From NCBI GenBank assembly GCA_022749755.1, contig CM040440.1, forward strand, positions 8,791,269 to 8,855,268: DNA of 64,000 nucleotides, in the 5' to 3' direction. The position numbers were made by a program, and so were the translations under genes. The DNA is from Azadirachta indica (taxonomy: Eukaryota; Streptophyta; Magnoliopsida; Sapindales; Meliaceae). How positions within the stretch are numbered: position 1 is the stretch's first letter; every line of letters starts with the position of its first letter. The notes beneath the pieces were generated by a model that was not told the DNA's origin, searched no databases, and saw nothing but the letters and a program-made list of their open reading frames with translations. Shown in pieces: positions 36,590-48,790 of the stretch.

Positions 36590-37791
36590 CGTGCTTATTG
36601 GTTATAACCATATAACAAGGACCATTAATTAGTTCTCAATAACCAAAGCGCAAGTGACTTAATTACGAAGTAACTTCAAAGTCTTCTTCTGTATTTATCT
36701 AGTTGCGCAACTTCGGGAACATCCAATATAATTGGAATCATACATCAAGTACCGGCAGTCATGCTTACAATATTTGTCTTCTTCAATAATATCAAAAGAC
36801 CACACAGAGATTTGATCGAGAGCGGTATATATTGATTTCACAAAACATTGCTCTTGTTGAGTTTAAGATGTCCCTGCTGGTTTACATGTCACAAAGAATT
36901 TAGTTTACAATGTGCCCCGTACATATACATTCATGTGCTAAACACTGACCTTTAATCACCCCAGAGGTTCCAAGAAAACCTCCTAAATTAGCATCACACC
37001 ACCAGTTGTTACATTAATTCCTTGACGACCACATCAATGTTGTCCAATCCTTGTAGCTAGCTTTGGGTTTTGTAAATTTTACGGTAATTTTGATGTTTTA
37101 TGGTGTTTTAGTTGATCCTACTTTGCAGTTAAAGCTTCTGGGTAAGGATAGGCGCATGCCGCCTTGTTCCAAAGTGGGCATCAGAAACACCAGCTGGCTG
37201 ATGGTTGCAGCAGGCATATACATCTTTCTTCTCTGCCTATCTTCAGTATTCACGATGGTTTCCCCAGTTAATTAATTGATAATCAAAGAACAACCCCATG
37301 TGTGTATATATATACTAGCTGATCTCAGTGATCTTCTCAATTTGGAAAGCAGTAAAATATAGATCCAAGTACTCTAGTGTGCCGTGTGTCTTTCCATCCA
37401 GCTAGTCTACAGTGTTGCAGCATCTGCAGGAGTTAATAACCTTCAGAAAGACTTCGCTATCTGGGTAAATATTAAATTTTACATTAATAATAGGATCATA
37501 AGCATATGCTTTGGGTAGTTAATTAATCTGGGAGTGGTGAATTTTATGGAGAAATTATTACTAACTTATAGGAATAGCTGGTTCGTTCACTAGCAGTTGT
37601 AGGTGGATACTCAGAACGAAACAAAGATATATATACCCGTGAACAGTCTTAAAATTCTGCTTCTTCAAGGATCTGCTGAAAGGAGTTCACTTACCTTGTT
37701 AGTACAGAGATCGAATTGGTTTCATTCTCCAAGAAAAACCTGAAAGAGAAACCTCATGAATTAAACAAAAGAATGCTGCTGAGGTAGCTGT

Positions 37792-37911
37792 GGGGAGTAA
37801 GCCTTCAATCTCCCTCTCAGGCTTCCAACATTAATTCCCAGACTGCCAATAAGCAGCAAGTATGGCATGCATACATTGGAAGCCTTTGACGGAAGTTGAA
37901 ACCTTCTCCGA
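37792..37911 (-). ncRNA. MIR477: MIR477 hairpin, type A1
   Basis: Arms 37792-37831 and 37874-37911 pair around a loop of about 45 nt. Minus-strand candidate mature RNA at 37876-37896 includes CTTCCGTCAAAGGCTTCCAA, against the miR477 form TCTCCCTCAAAGGCTTCCAA. The CCG in place of CCC is its main departure. The plus-strand arm (ATCTCCCTCTCAGGCTTCC) also resembles miR477, so strand use needs small-RNA data; the TATA box at 37956-37965 favours the minus strand. Confidence 0.78.
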
Positions 37912-37955
37912 TGGACTTATAAATTCGTTCTGTGTTCATATGAGTGCCCAAAATG

Positions 37956-37965
37956 GTTTATATAG
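37956..37965 (-). promoter_or_regulatory. TATA box upstream of MIR477 A1
   Basis: CTATATAAAC on the minus strand, 60 bp upstream of the candidate mature region. Confidence 0.6.
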
Positions 37966-38154
37966 AGGATGAATAACAACTATTCACAATGAAATTTTTG
38001 CCGAATCCTCCATATAACATAATTACATCATTTTTATATTGCTCCTTGCGGAGAATCGCTCAAGACTAATCTGTAGCTATCTGTGTTCATGGCCATCATA
38101 CAGTGTTCTTGTACATCTGTATGCAGCAGCCCATACATAAACCAACCTAGCCTT

Positions 38155-38360
38155 TATCTTCCGAGGATAAAGAATAATATCAAATTGACTTATTCCCTGC
38201 TGCAAAGGTCAAGAGAATGCTTAATCCCTTTTTCCCTGCAGGGAATTCAATCTTGATAGCTACAGATACTAATTTTCTTTAGATAGTGCAATACAGAAAC
38301 CAGAAAGAGGCCACTAAAACCTAGCTACCTAGCCTATCTATGTGGACTTGGAATCCAGAT
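38155..38360. repeat. Duplicated flank module D, copy 1
   Basis: It contains ATTGACTTATTCCC, CAAAGGTCAAGAGAATG and GAGGCCACTAAAACC. It is matched in order by 44822-45060 and 53370-53620, each a few hundred bp right of a type A hairpin. This shows that the hairpins were copied with their flanks. Confidence 0.85.
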
Positions 38361-40660
38361 CGAAATAATCAAATTACAAATTTTCTTGCTGAGCTGATAA
38401 TATATGCATAAGCTCACGATGAGCCCTGGGCATATATGTCACACTGTGTTGAGAACAACGCCAACAGGTTCAAATGCTTGGCTTTGAGCAGCCGATGATG
38501 CATCGATCGATAATCAAATGGAGTTTCCAGTAGCGCATGGCCACAAGCTGTATCAGCAGCTAATTAATACGAAATCAAAACATGCAAGTGATATTGGAAC
38601 TGGAAGGTATAAGGTTTATATTGGCAAATTAATAGCCATATATAAGAATCGTAAACTGATCTCTTTTGGCATCACAAGGCATACGTATGTTATATTCATC
38701 AGCAAAGACACACTAGCTGATGAATATTTTAACGTGCAGTTCAAACACTAGCGCAAAAAAAAGAATCCTTCTTTTTGAAAATTCAAAATCTAACCTTCTT
38801 TACGAATATTTATTCTCTCTAATGCGCCATCACATCTATAAATCAAAGATGATGCTATTCCATTCTGAATTCCTTTACAATTTTCTTAATTAGGATCATG
38901 TGCTACTTTTTTCTTTAATTTAGATCGTTAAAGTGACTCATCAAATCCCTATGAAAACAAAAGAAAATAAAACTTGCTTTCAAGATAAGAGATGAATATT
39001 TTCAGTGAATGCTTATAATGCCTTTTAAGGCTTTCTAATACTAGTAATTAAAAGTATTTTTATGCACCATATATATGAAACTTGAATTATATATAAACTC
39101 CTTTCAGAAAATTTGTATCATATTCTTTTTAGAATTTTCCTCATTCTATTGAGATTACTAATTAAAAACGAATAGTAATTATCTGCCATGAGAATAGTAA
39201 TTGTATGCCAGGAGAAGAAGCACCAATATTTGAAGAATAATCTTAGCATACATTTTGGTTTATGTAATTTCACTTGGCGATGATGGTAAAGCCTTCATAT
39301 TCTTTATTCATAAGTGAAAAGATGAGGAATTCATGCAAAAATTATTCAACCTTTTACAATTAGGAATTTCAAATTCTTTTAGTTTATACAAACGAAAGAG
39401 AATAAAACTCTAAGTGATTGATGTTACCATCCCTCTCATACTAATTCAGAAAGTTGTTTCTTCATCTTCTCAAATTTTAGAACTTTGAACTATAAATGGC
39501 CAACACAAGCTTTGATGATGATGATGATGATGATAATAACAATGATAATGATAATAAATTGGAAATTAATGGGTTAAACTTTATGCCCATGCTCCAAATT
39601 AATCTATCATTGACTAATGTATCTCTCCGTACTGCATTAAACCATTATTAATTATATCTTTCCCGAATATGAATTAAACTTTAAATTTGTTATCAGGGTT
39701 ATTGGTATTAATACCAAAGTATATATTCATATATTAGGGCATGCCTTAAATATAGAGAATATGCATTACACATTTACTTATGCCAACCTGCCATTTCAAA
39801 GAACCAAAACTTGGAAACTTTTTTAAAATTATTTCTTTGCTTTTTTGGTGGAATTTATGGAGTGTGAGTTACTATATCTTGTTCCACCTGTTAATTACTC
39901 CTCCCCTTCCATTAATTATCTGGTATCTTTTCTTTAAATACACACTCCAATCCCATCCCATTTCATCATAATCACAACTTTTTTTTCTGAAAAAAAAATC
40001 TTCAAAGTTGGTATGAGGGGAGAATTGATTTCTTACCCGCCTACTTTCACAAGCCAAATTAACTAAAATATTTCTTAATCACAATTATCCGGTGTCACTT
40101 AAACTGACATTAATTAATTTGGGCATAAAAATTCACTACATATATATTACTAAAATTTCAGATTAAAATCTCTTTTCTAGTTATTAGCTAACTAGCTAGC
40201 TAGCAGTTGGTGTGATTTGGCAAAGAGAGGTCATGTTCCCACATCATGAACTATATAAAACGTAGCCAGTTGAAACCTTAATACTCTTGAGCAATAAGGT
40301 CCAGCCCGAACTTCGATCTGCCCTTCACGCTGCATGAAAATGTTTGAAGCCTAATTCTCTGTCTAATCATATATGGAACATAGTTTGATCACATTACAAG
40401 TTAGAAAGCACATATATAGGAAACCAAAATAGTTAACTTTAAGGAACAACTCATACTATAATTAAAAAGTACCCTAATGATTTTATCCCCTCAAAAATTA
40501 AAAATATTAAACAGATACAAGTTAAAATTTTGGAGCCATATGTATTAATCATGAACCACAACAACATACCTGGTGCCCGCTAGCTTTTGGAATAATTCAT
40601 CCTATCATCCTGCTCTTTTCGATCTTACCTTTGTAATATGCTGATGGAAGTACTCCAATG

Positions 40661-40755
40661 CTTAGAGTCGATATTTCTTATAACTCTCCCATCCATTGGC
40701 TCCTTCGATCTGAGGGGCCTTTGAAGGAGAGAGTTTAGAAAATATTGGCTCTCCC
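40661..40755 (-). ncRNA. MIR477: MIR477-like hairpin, type B2 (short loop)
   Basis: Arms 40661-40703 and 40712-40755 pair with a loop of only about ten bases, the shortest in the cluster. Minus-strand candidate at 40714-40734 includes CTCTCTCCTTCAAAGGCCCC. TATA box at 40838-40847. The two arms keep the GAGAGCCAATATTTTCTAAA lower stem shared with B4. Confidence 0.72.
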
Positions 40756-40837
40756 GATATTTTCAATTTCTTTCTTGCTTGTAATTAATCAAAGATCAAG
40801 AGAGAGATGGGCAGAATATGATTTGAGGTTGGGACAG

Positions 40838-40847
40838 ATTTATATAG
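40838..40847 (-). promoter_or_regulatory. TATA box upstream of MIR477 B2
   Basis: CTATATAAAT on the minus strand, about 104 bp upstream of the candidate mature region. Confidence 0.6.
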
Positions 40848-41829
40848 TTTCATGACATTCTTGTTTTTATGCTAATTATTCCAAGATTGGTTGTCGAACA
40901 ATTAATGAATGGGAATTTACAAAGAAACTTCGTGGTCTTCTTCTGACATTTTTCTTAAAATCTATTATATTAATATTATACATATTTTTATGCTAAATTC
41001 ATTGGTTTCATCCTATGAATATTAAAAGATTATTATTACATTTCTCAAAATGTGTCTCAACTTTTACTCTAAAAGGTGTACGGTTTTCAGCAATTGGATG
41101 GTTATAGTTTGATGGATAAACAATCATTTTAAAAATTATAAAATTTAATCATCCATCTAATTTATAAAAAATTTCATTATCATTTGAAATTCAACTTAGG
41201 ATAATACTTGAGATGTCTAATATTATTCATATTATAATTAAATGCTGATCAACATTAAAATTTAAAGTCAAGTATAATGAGTCTCTTAGTCTAATGCATA
41301 AATTTGATTCCACTAAATAGATAGCAAACAAATTAAGGTAGAAATGGATGATCATTTGATGACCAAAAAGTTTTTAAAAAAATAATTATAAAATTAATTT
41401 GATACCATATTAGTGAAATTACTTAGAAGTTTAGATTGAAGTGAAACGCAAAAGTTATTTTAAAGCATAATTTACAATGACTGTTTCTCCAAATATCTTA
41501 TAAGATGATAGACCACCATGGGAATTAGCACTTGAGCAATTCATCGTGTGCATTTCACATACCTTGTTGAAAATATTTGAATATTAAAATATTCTAATTT
41601 TTAATTGTGTAATTATTAGCATAATGAAATTTTTAGTTATCAAATTTAAGTAAATAAAAAATTGTTAAACATTAACTGTTGTCAAAATTAACAACGATAC
41701 AACAATCTCAAATATCATCGTTGATCAGCTCAAGGGTGTTAAAATGCAATTTTCTTCTTGAAGAACAAAAATGAAGAAAGATATTCCACTTGCTTGATTG
41801 GCAATGCATATATACCACGCCCTCTTCAC

Positions 41830-42190
41830 TCACTAGAAACATATTCTTGACGATGTTATCGAGGAAGTCCAGGCCACCTTTCCTGTTGAGATATACATAG
41901 CTGTAATTAAGTTTACGTCTTTGTCTTTGGGTGAATTAGTTTATCTGATTGAGTGAAGGCCAATAGTAAAGAGACAATTCTGTCTCCCTCATTTCATTTT
42001 CCACAGGGATTCCTAGTTTGTCTCCACATCTAGGCTTGTCTGGCTCCACTGCCGTTGAATATGATTGGCATTCATGATCTTATATAGCAGCAGCCGCTTA
42101 ATTTCACTGTCTGCTTCTCTGCAAGCTGAACTTCCGGAACACCAGGCTGATGATTGCCGAGCTCTTAGGCTAGGCTAAGCTTAACATTCA
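41830..42190. repeat. Duplicated upstream module M of type B genes
   Basis: It carries TTTCCACAGGGATTCCTA followed by TTTGTC and CTGCCGTTGAA. Related modules lie at 48358-48790 and 51276-51600, and partial ones at 36951-37040 and 43577-43700, always right of (upstream of) a type B hairpin. Confidence 0.75.
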
Positions 42191-42860
42191 AGGCCATGTA
42201 GATATAGAAACTTGCGAGAAGGCTTAGTATCGTGGGGAATAGTCTTTGCGAAATGTCAGGGATTTGGAAATCGATCAGACAATATTGTTCTTTGCAAAAT
42301 TGATATAAAGAGAGAGCTTTCCTATATATACACTACTGGTACGAGTGTCTGTCATTAAATTTGATAAAGTGTAATTCAACTGCCGATTTATACTTTGCTT
42401 TTGATGATAAATAAATTCAACTATTAGGCAATGGGACACTGATTGTAAATTAACTATGGAGTTGATTAGCTAATTATCTGTATACTAGACCAATTTTGTT
42501 AAGTCGATCGACTTTTCTTTAATTAATTTACAGACTTGATTTAAATCACGGGCGTAGCATTTTATTCAAGATTATTAAGCCCAATATTTATTAAGACCAA
42601 AATTTAACCATGTATTTTATTTATATTCATAAAATATATATGTTACGTTTCTCAGCAGCAATATTATGTGCTTTAACTTATGCCAATGATATGAATCAAC
42701 ATCATACAAGCAACATACATATGCAGAATACTTGTTAATTTGAAGGACAAATTTTGAAGTTGAACCACGTTAACATACCTGGTGTCCACCACCACGACGG
42801 AGAATGTATAGTTGCTTTTCTGATCGTCTTAGACCGTTGCTAGTAGGCTGGACTTCTCAG

Positions 42861-42978
42861 CTGAGAGACAACATTTTCAGAACTCTCTTACCCCCAACTG
42901 CACCTTCCCCCAATCAATAGAATGATCAGAAAGCCAGAGGAGCCGTTGAGGGAGAGAGTTCTGAGAACATTGGCTCTC
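42861..42978 (-). ncRNA. MIR477: MIR477-like hairpin, type B3
   Basis: Arms 42861-42908 and about 42935-42978 pair well. Minus-strand candidate at 42939-42959 includes CTCTCTCCCTCAACGGCTCC, identical across 21 nt to the B5 candidate. TATA box (CTCTATAAATA) at 43090-43100. The plus-strand arm is a poor miR477 match (CTCTCTTACCCCC), which supports the minus strand as the gene. Confidence 0.8.
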
Positions 42979-43089
42979 AAAATTCTCTATGCAACTGCTG
43001 CACCTTTCTTTTTCCTTTGATCTCTAGTAAGTAATAATATAGAGACCACGAGAAGAGATGTACGGGTAATAATATTAAGAGCTGGGAGG

Positions 43090-43100
43090 TATTTATAGAG
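43090..43100 (-). promoter_or_regulatory. TATA box upstream of MIR477 B3
   Basis: CTCTATAAATA on the minus strand, about 131 bp upstream of the candidate mature region. Confidence 0.65.
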
Positions 43101-43621
43101 TTTAAATGTTTAATGGGCAATGTCCCTTTTGTTTTAGTATTCTTTTATTGGTTTTCATTCTGCACTTCTCACTGATTTCAAGCATTATTAATAACAATGA
43201 CCACCTTTTTCAAGGATGAATTAGTTCCTCAACCAAAGAAAGGGACTTACAAAGAACTTCTAATATTTATTTAATCAATGCAGTGCCTTCGGTAACATCC
43301 TACGCAATTGGAATAACACAGAGATTCGAAAGCACTGGCAGTATATTTTGTGGTCAAGTTGGTCTCCTCCAAAACTTGAGAAAGAAAGACAAGAATTCAA
43401 AGCACACAGAGATTTGGAGGAGAGTGCATTTAGAGATACTTTCTTGTTGTTTTCAATATATTTAATTAGTATTAAATTTGGTATATAATTAAATCCCAGA
43501 GATTTAACAGACACTTATATATTGAATTAAATAATTAAACCTATCAAGCATTTATTTACCATTAGCCACATACATGTTTTAATGACCTTTAAGCTACCTG
43601 AGGGGTTTCCGAGAAATCCAA

Positions 43622-43654
43622 ACCACCACACACACAAACACACACACACACACA
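43622..43654. repeat. (CA)n microsatellite
   Basis: CA repeats with a few interruptions. Confidence 0.9.
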
Positions 43655-44370
43655 TAATATTTCTCCTGTTGACGAGTACATCAATGTAGCTAGCTAGGGC
43701 ACGATCTAAATTAGGTTTTGGTAAGTTTTCTCCTAATCTTCTTGTTTTTAATGGTAATTATTGTGTTGCCAATTTAAAATCATAATTGCTATAATGAATT
43801 AAATGGACTAAAATTCATTATTATGACATGTATTTAAGACTTTCAACCTCTAGTGGCGTAAAATCTTCACTATTTTCACTAGGCACCTCTAAAACTCAAA
43901 GATTATTCTCTTTTCTCTTACACAAATATGTATCTAGTTTCAACATGAATAAATATTTTTTTATCTTACAGTATAGGTTTTAGGATTGTGAAATTTCTTG
44001 ACTAAACTAAAAAGCTTTAAGGCAATCTTTTGATTTCTTGTTTCTATCGTAGGAAGCTAAATAAATTCAACTCTATATTCCAAAAAAAACGTGTCAAATT
44101 CTACTATTAACCATGATTAAAACTTATTTATACAGATAAATGGGATAGATTTAATTAATACTTATTTATAAGCATTATAGAGAAATGAGGATATTAATTT
44201 CTAGAAGAAAATTAATTAGAAAGGAGTAATTTTTGCTGCAAATGAAATTAAATAAAAGCACCTGTTGACAATAATTAAATTCTGCTCATCTTAAAATTAT
44301 ATATATTCTCTAACATAGTGCAATTAAAACATACCTAGCTGAAACAGAAAGAATGACTCTGGACTAAAGC

Positions 44371-44493
44371 AATTGGAGTAAGCCTTCAACCTCCATCTCG
44401 GGCTCCCAACATTTCCATGATAATAAAGCCAATTAATATGCATAAGCATGGAATATTGGAAGCCGTTGAGGGAGGTTGGAAGCTTCTCCAATT
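44371..44493 (-). ncRNA. MIR477: MIR477 hairpin, type A2 (best family match)
   Basis: Arms 44371-44412 and 44451-44493. Minus-strand candidate at 44456-44476 includes CCTCCCTCAACGGCTTCCAA, one central base away from the CCTCAAAGGCTTCCAA form of miR477. TATA box CTATATAAAC at 44561-44570. The star arm would read TTGGGAGCCCGAGATGG. This is the clearest functional candidate of the cluster. Confidence 0.85.
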
Positions 44494-44560
44494 GATGAAC
44501 TTAACAAGTGCCCTTGCTAAAATTTGTGTTATGGCTATACCAATATGCAAAATTGAAAGG

Positions 44561-44570
44561 GTTTATATAG
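44561..44570 (-). promoter_or_regulatory. TATA box upstream of MIR477 A2
   Basis: CTATATAAAC on the minus strand, 85 bp upstream of the candidate mature region; same motif as A1. Confidence 0.65.
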
Positions 44571-44821
44571 GAGTAATTTACCACTGTTAATTTGCTATGC
44601 TTTGACAATAATGTCGAATCCTCCGTACAACGTGGTCCATGTTTTGATATTGTTCCAATTTGAAATTTGCTTGAGAATAATCACACCTCAAAAAGCAAGA
44701 AATTCAAGCCTATCCTATCAGATCACTGTTGGTTAAACATGCACCGTCGATTTGTTGTTGTGGTTTTTCAAATCTGTTGGCAAGCAGCGCACATATACAT
44801 ATATGCCAATTGTAGACTTGA

Positions 44822-45060
44822 TCTTTGGAGAATAAAGAATAATGATCTAAATTGACTCATTCCCTAATACAAAGGTCAATCGAATGTGCCTAAAACTTTT
44901 TCCCAGCTCGGAATTCAACCTCGATGGATACTGAAATTAATTTTCTAATGGAATTCACATCTAGTGTAATCCAGAAAGCAGAAAGGAGGCCACTATAACC
45001 CTACCTACCCTATATACGCACACCTATTTTGCCTTGGAATCCTTTTGGCCTGAAATATTA
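44822..45060. repeat. Duplicated flank module D, copy 2
   Basis: ATTGACTCATTCCC, CAAAGGTCAATCGAATG and GGAGGCCACTATAACCC follow in the order seen at 38155-38360 and 53370-53620. Confidence 0.85.
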
Positions 45061-45354
45061 ATTTATACAAAGTTTCTGTGATACTATTTGCCCATGATCA
45101 GCCCCGGAATGCATACATGATGCTGGTCATCAAGAACAGCAGGATCGAAGAGCAACTGACTCAATGGCTCGATATTTCATAGGTCATAGTAGCTACTAAA
45201 GCTGCAGCATGGGGCTGCTGGCTTAAGTATTATTTGAAAAACCAAACTAATATTAGGACACATTGAAACCTAAATACACAACATCACACCTGCAAGGTAT
45301 AAAGTTTAACTTATATTGGCAAGTAAAAATTGTTAAGATTACTAATAATTAGGC

Positions 45355-45364
<10 letters not shown>

Positions 45365-45387
<23 letters not shown>

Positions 45388-45390
45388 GAT
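45365..45390. repeat. (AT)n microsatellite
   Basis: AT dinucleotide run. Similar AT tracts occur at about 46578-46613 and 52109-52134. Confidence 0.9.
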
Positions 45391-45399
45391 AGTTCATGC

Positions 45400-46579
45400 A
45401 AGGCAATCAGCTATCAGCAGGAAGTCCAGGCTACCTCTTCCTAAATGACAGGATGCAAGTTAATTAATTCATATGATCTGAGTCAAAGATGCAACGGAGT
45501 TAATTTTCAAAATACTTATAGCTAGTGATATATAAATGTAACTGCAAATTAGAGTGATGTATAAGTGAAATGCAAATCTGTCTTTCTTAAAATGATTAGA
45601 TTTTCATCTAATTCTGCTATAATATTTCCTTTGATTTTAGTAGTATTATGTGTGGATGGCTATGGATCATTGACACATCCCATGTGTTCATGTACATTAT
45701 ACATTTTATCCACAATCCTCTCTTTCAGCATCAAATGTTATCACGAACAGTTGGGCACATATCTTCGATAATTCTCTTTTCAAAGCGCATATCTAATCTC
45801 TGCTGAAAGAATAATTCTCTGTGAAGATGATCAAGAGACTATCTTCGATATCTTATGCTAGCTTGAATATAAAGATTTAAACTTATGGAAAGGAATTTCT
45901 TGATCTTTCCTAAATTGAAAATATCCTGCTCCTTCCATCAATTTGATTCTCCATGAAGGGGGATTCATATGCTTAGTTCTTTGATCAATAATTTACTTCG
46001 ATAAGCCCTTTTACTTTCAATATATATCGATTGAAGAATAGTGAATGTGATTATTTTTGAATTAACACCGTATGATTTCCCAACTTGCTTGATTAACTTC
46101 ATGCTTCTCCAAGATGGATCATTAGAGTGACTATCATCAATTAATTCTTATGAAAACAAGGAATGAAATGAAAATTGATTTCAAGATATAAGAGATCTAG
46201 GAGGGTAGTCTCCCCCTTCTTAGTGGGCGCTTCCATCAAAGTTCAAGCAGTGGTGTGCTTAACTTTTAATAATGATAATTTCTCTTTAGAGAGAATTATG
46301 GGAGTATATGTACATATTAAACGTAAAATTTTCAATTATTCTACAGTAATATAAATCTAAGTTTCTATCTAAATATTGTACCATGTGACCCAAAATATTT
46401 TAAGTTGAGAGTCAAGACCCAAATCTGCAGAACTTTATACGCGATTAAATTTGTTCTAATAAGATATTAAAATTAAATAATAGTACTTGAACCAAAAACT
46501 TAAGGGTGAGAACCCAAATAATAGTATTTAAATAACTTCACAATAAAGAACTATTAAAAAGTACAAGTAAACAGAAAAG

Positions 46580-46614
<35 letters not shown>

Positions 46615-47590
46615 AACTTTTTGGACTACCTAATAATGGACTAAGCTTATCTTAAACATTTTGCATGTAGTTCTGGACTTCATTGAGTATGAATTCCGCA
46701 CAAAAGGTTTGAATATACCTTATAATTAATACTTTCAAATTATTGGGTTATTTTATTAATTCCAAATTATGTATATCAGTTCTTTCAGGAGAAAAAATAC
46801 AGTATATATCAGGGTAATATGCCTACACGACTGAGTTAATCGTTTGAATGAAGAAGAATTCAAAATTTCAATTCTTTCTTTTTTCATCGTGTGTGCATTG
46901 GTTTATCTTTTTTCTGTCAAGGAAACAATCAAAGACAATCAGCCACAAGTCAGTAATGCAGCAAGTGCAGCCAAATGACTCAATTCCTATGATCATGGGA
47001 CCTTTCAAATGTCTATACATAATCCTTGTATCTATCATAATCCTTTATGTTTTCATCCCATGTACAGCCTCTTAATTGTCATGTGTGTATTCTTGTGTAT
47101 GTATAGATATGCCAATGTAATAAAATGAAATGCAGGAACCAATACTCTAAAACTCTTTAGTTTCCTTTTCCACTTTATTATCTGGTGTCTCTATATTCTT
47201 ATAACTTCATTCTTCCCAACATAATCAAAGGGTGTAACGAGTTCTCTAAGATCTTAATTACAAGTTAATTACAAAGATCAAACTTCCTAAATCAACGGCT
47301 GTTTCACAGTGAACATATATAGCTACCAGTTGGCTTCATTATAAGTGAGAAAACATACATATGTAGTGCAACAAGTGCATGTACTGATCAATTTTTAATG
47401 AAATCCAGTTCCCACTGAGAATACGCCTAGCTGAGAGTAATAATCTCACCTAAAAAGCTACTACTTAACCACGCAAAAATAGTCCATTCATACTGTAGCA
47501 TGCTAGACTTGAAGCTGAAGAGCAGCATACCTGATCCCACCAATATTATGTCTTCATGCTGTGGCTCTTGCATAAACCGGCTGGACTCCA
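45400..47590. other. Spacer inside the MIR477 cluster
   Basis: AT-rich DNA between A2 and B4 with short unsupported frames and an (AT)n tract near 46578-46613. No further hairpin of the family was found here. Confidence 0.4.
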
Positions 47591-47599
47591 TTGCAGCTG

Positions 47600-47727
47600 A
47601 GAGCCCATATTTTCTTAAACACCTCCCTCCCGACGGCCGCTTCTGGATCAAATTTAAGAGTTAATTATTGATTATTGAACCAGATGAAGGGCCGTTGAGG
47701 GGGAGAGTTTAGAAAATATTGACTCTC
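47600..47727 (-). ncRNA. MIR477: MIR477-like hairpin, type B4
   Basis: Arms 47600-47648 and about 47684-47727. Minus-strand candidate at 47688-47708 includes CTCTCCCCCTCAACGGCCCT. The lower stem GAGAGTCAATATTTTCTAAA matches B2, so B4 and B2 are probably the same position in successive repeat units. TATA-like CTATAAATCT at 47811-47820. Confidence 0.77.
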
Positions 47728-47810
47728 AAAATTGTCAATAAGCTCAAAAGTACAAAAATTCTTTGATCTTCTTCTTGCTAACAAGTAATAAATCTCTGAG
47801 ACAGCGAGAG

Positions 47811-47820
47811 AGATTTATAG
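47811..47820 (-). promoter_or_regulatory. TATA box upstream of MIR477 B4
   Basis: CTATAAATCT on the minus strand, about 103 bp upstream of the candidate mature region. A second candidate, CTCTATAAATT, lies at about 47864-47874. Confidence 0.5.
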
Positions 47821-48357
47821 CCTTGGATGATTAATTAAGGTTTATAGGGATAGTATTAATTATAATTTATAGAGTTTCACAGAAATGTGATTTGCCTTGA
47901 TCCAATCCTTATTATTTTTAATTTATTCAATCTACTTTGTTATTGGTTAAATGCGTAACAAGGACCTTGCTGCTCTTTCAGGGATTAGTTGTCAAACAAT
48001 GAAAAGGATTTGCAAAGAAACTTCAGGGTCATGACTCATGATCTTTTGACATTTTTCTATAAGTCCGAAGATGTATTTAGTTATTTATTTAATGCTTGTC
48101 TTTGATTTCATCCTATGATAGTGGAACGATGTTGAAACTATGATAAAGATGCTGCGACAAAATAACGTCGCAAACATACGAGCAGGTAGCTTTAAATAGT
48201 TTTCATTTTTATTTTAAATAATTTCCATTGAGATTTAACCGAGTAAGAGGTTCCAAACTGCTACTAGAGATCATGGTGTCGAAAACAAGTTTCTTTTAAG
48301 AAAAAAAAAAGAAAACGAAAAAGATGAAAGATATTCCAGTTTTTAATTAGGATAGTA

Positions 48358-48790
48358 CCCCCACCAGATGTTGCATTATGAATTTCTTGACGGGGACATC
48401 AATGTTTGGCCACGATTGGCGAGCGCTTCTATTTGAAGTTTAGTGAGTTAGAAGTAAATATTTCTTGTCTATTCGCGAGTCATTCAAACGTGGGACAATA
48501 ATAAGGTGATAAAGTCTGTCCCATCGTGTAATTTTCCACAGAGATTCCTACTTTGTCCGCTCTAGATCTGCAGTTTTAGGCTTCTGCCGTTCAACTGCTG
48601 TTTAAAAGAATTGGCATTATTGCTATATCTCCTGCTTCGCCCTGTCTATTTCAAACTGGAATTCAAGAACGTTTACTGCAGATGGTTAAGCTTGCAGCTG
48701 CTCTCTTAGGGTGGTCTGATCAGTTTACAAATAACTATATTATTCTCGCTCAGCCTATCTAGATAGGAACCTTGGGAAAGCTTTTAGCTA
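48358..48790. repeat. Duplicated upstream module M
   Basis: TTTCTTGACGGGGACATCAATG, TTTCCACAGAGATTCCTAC and GTTCAACTGCTG match the modules at 41830-42190 and 51276-51600 in order. Confidence 0.75.
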
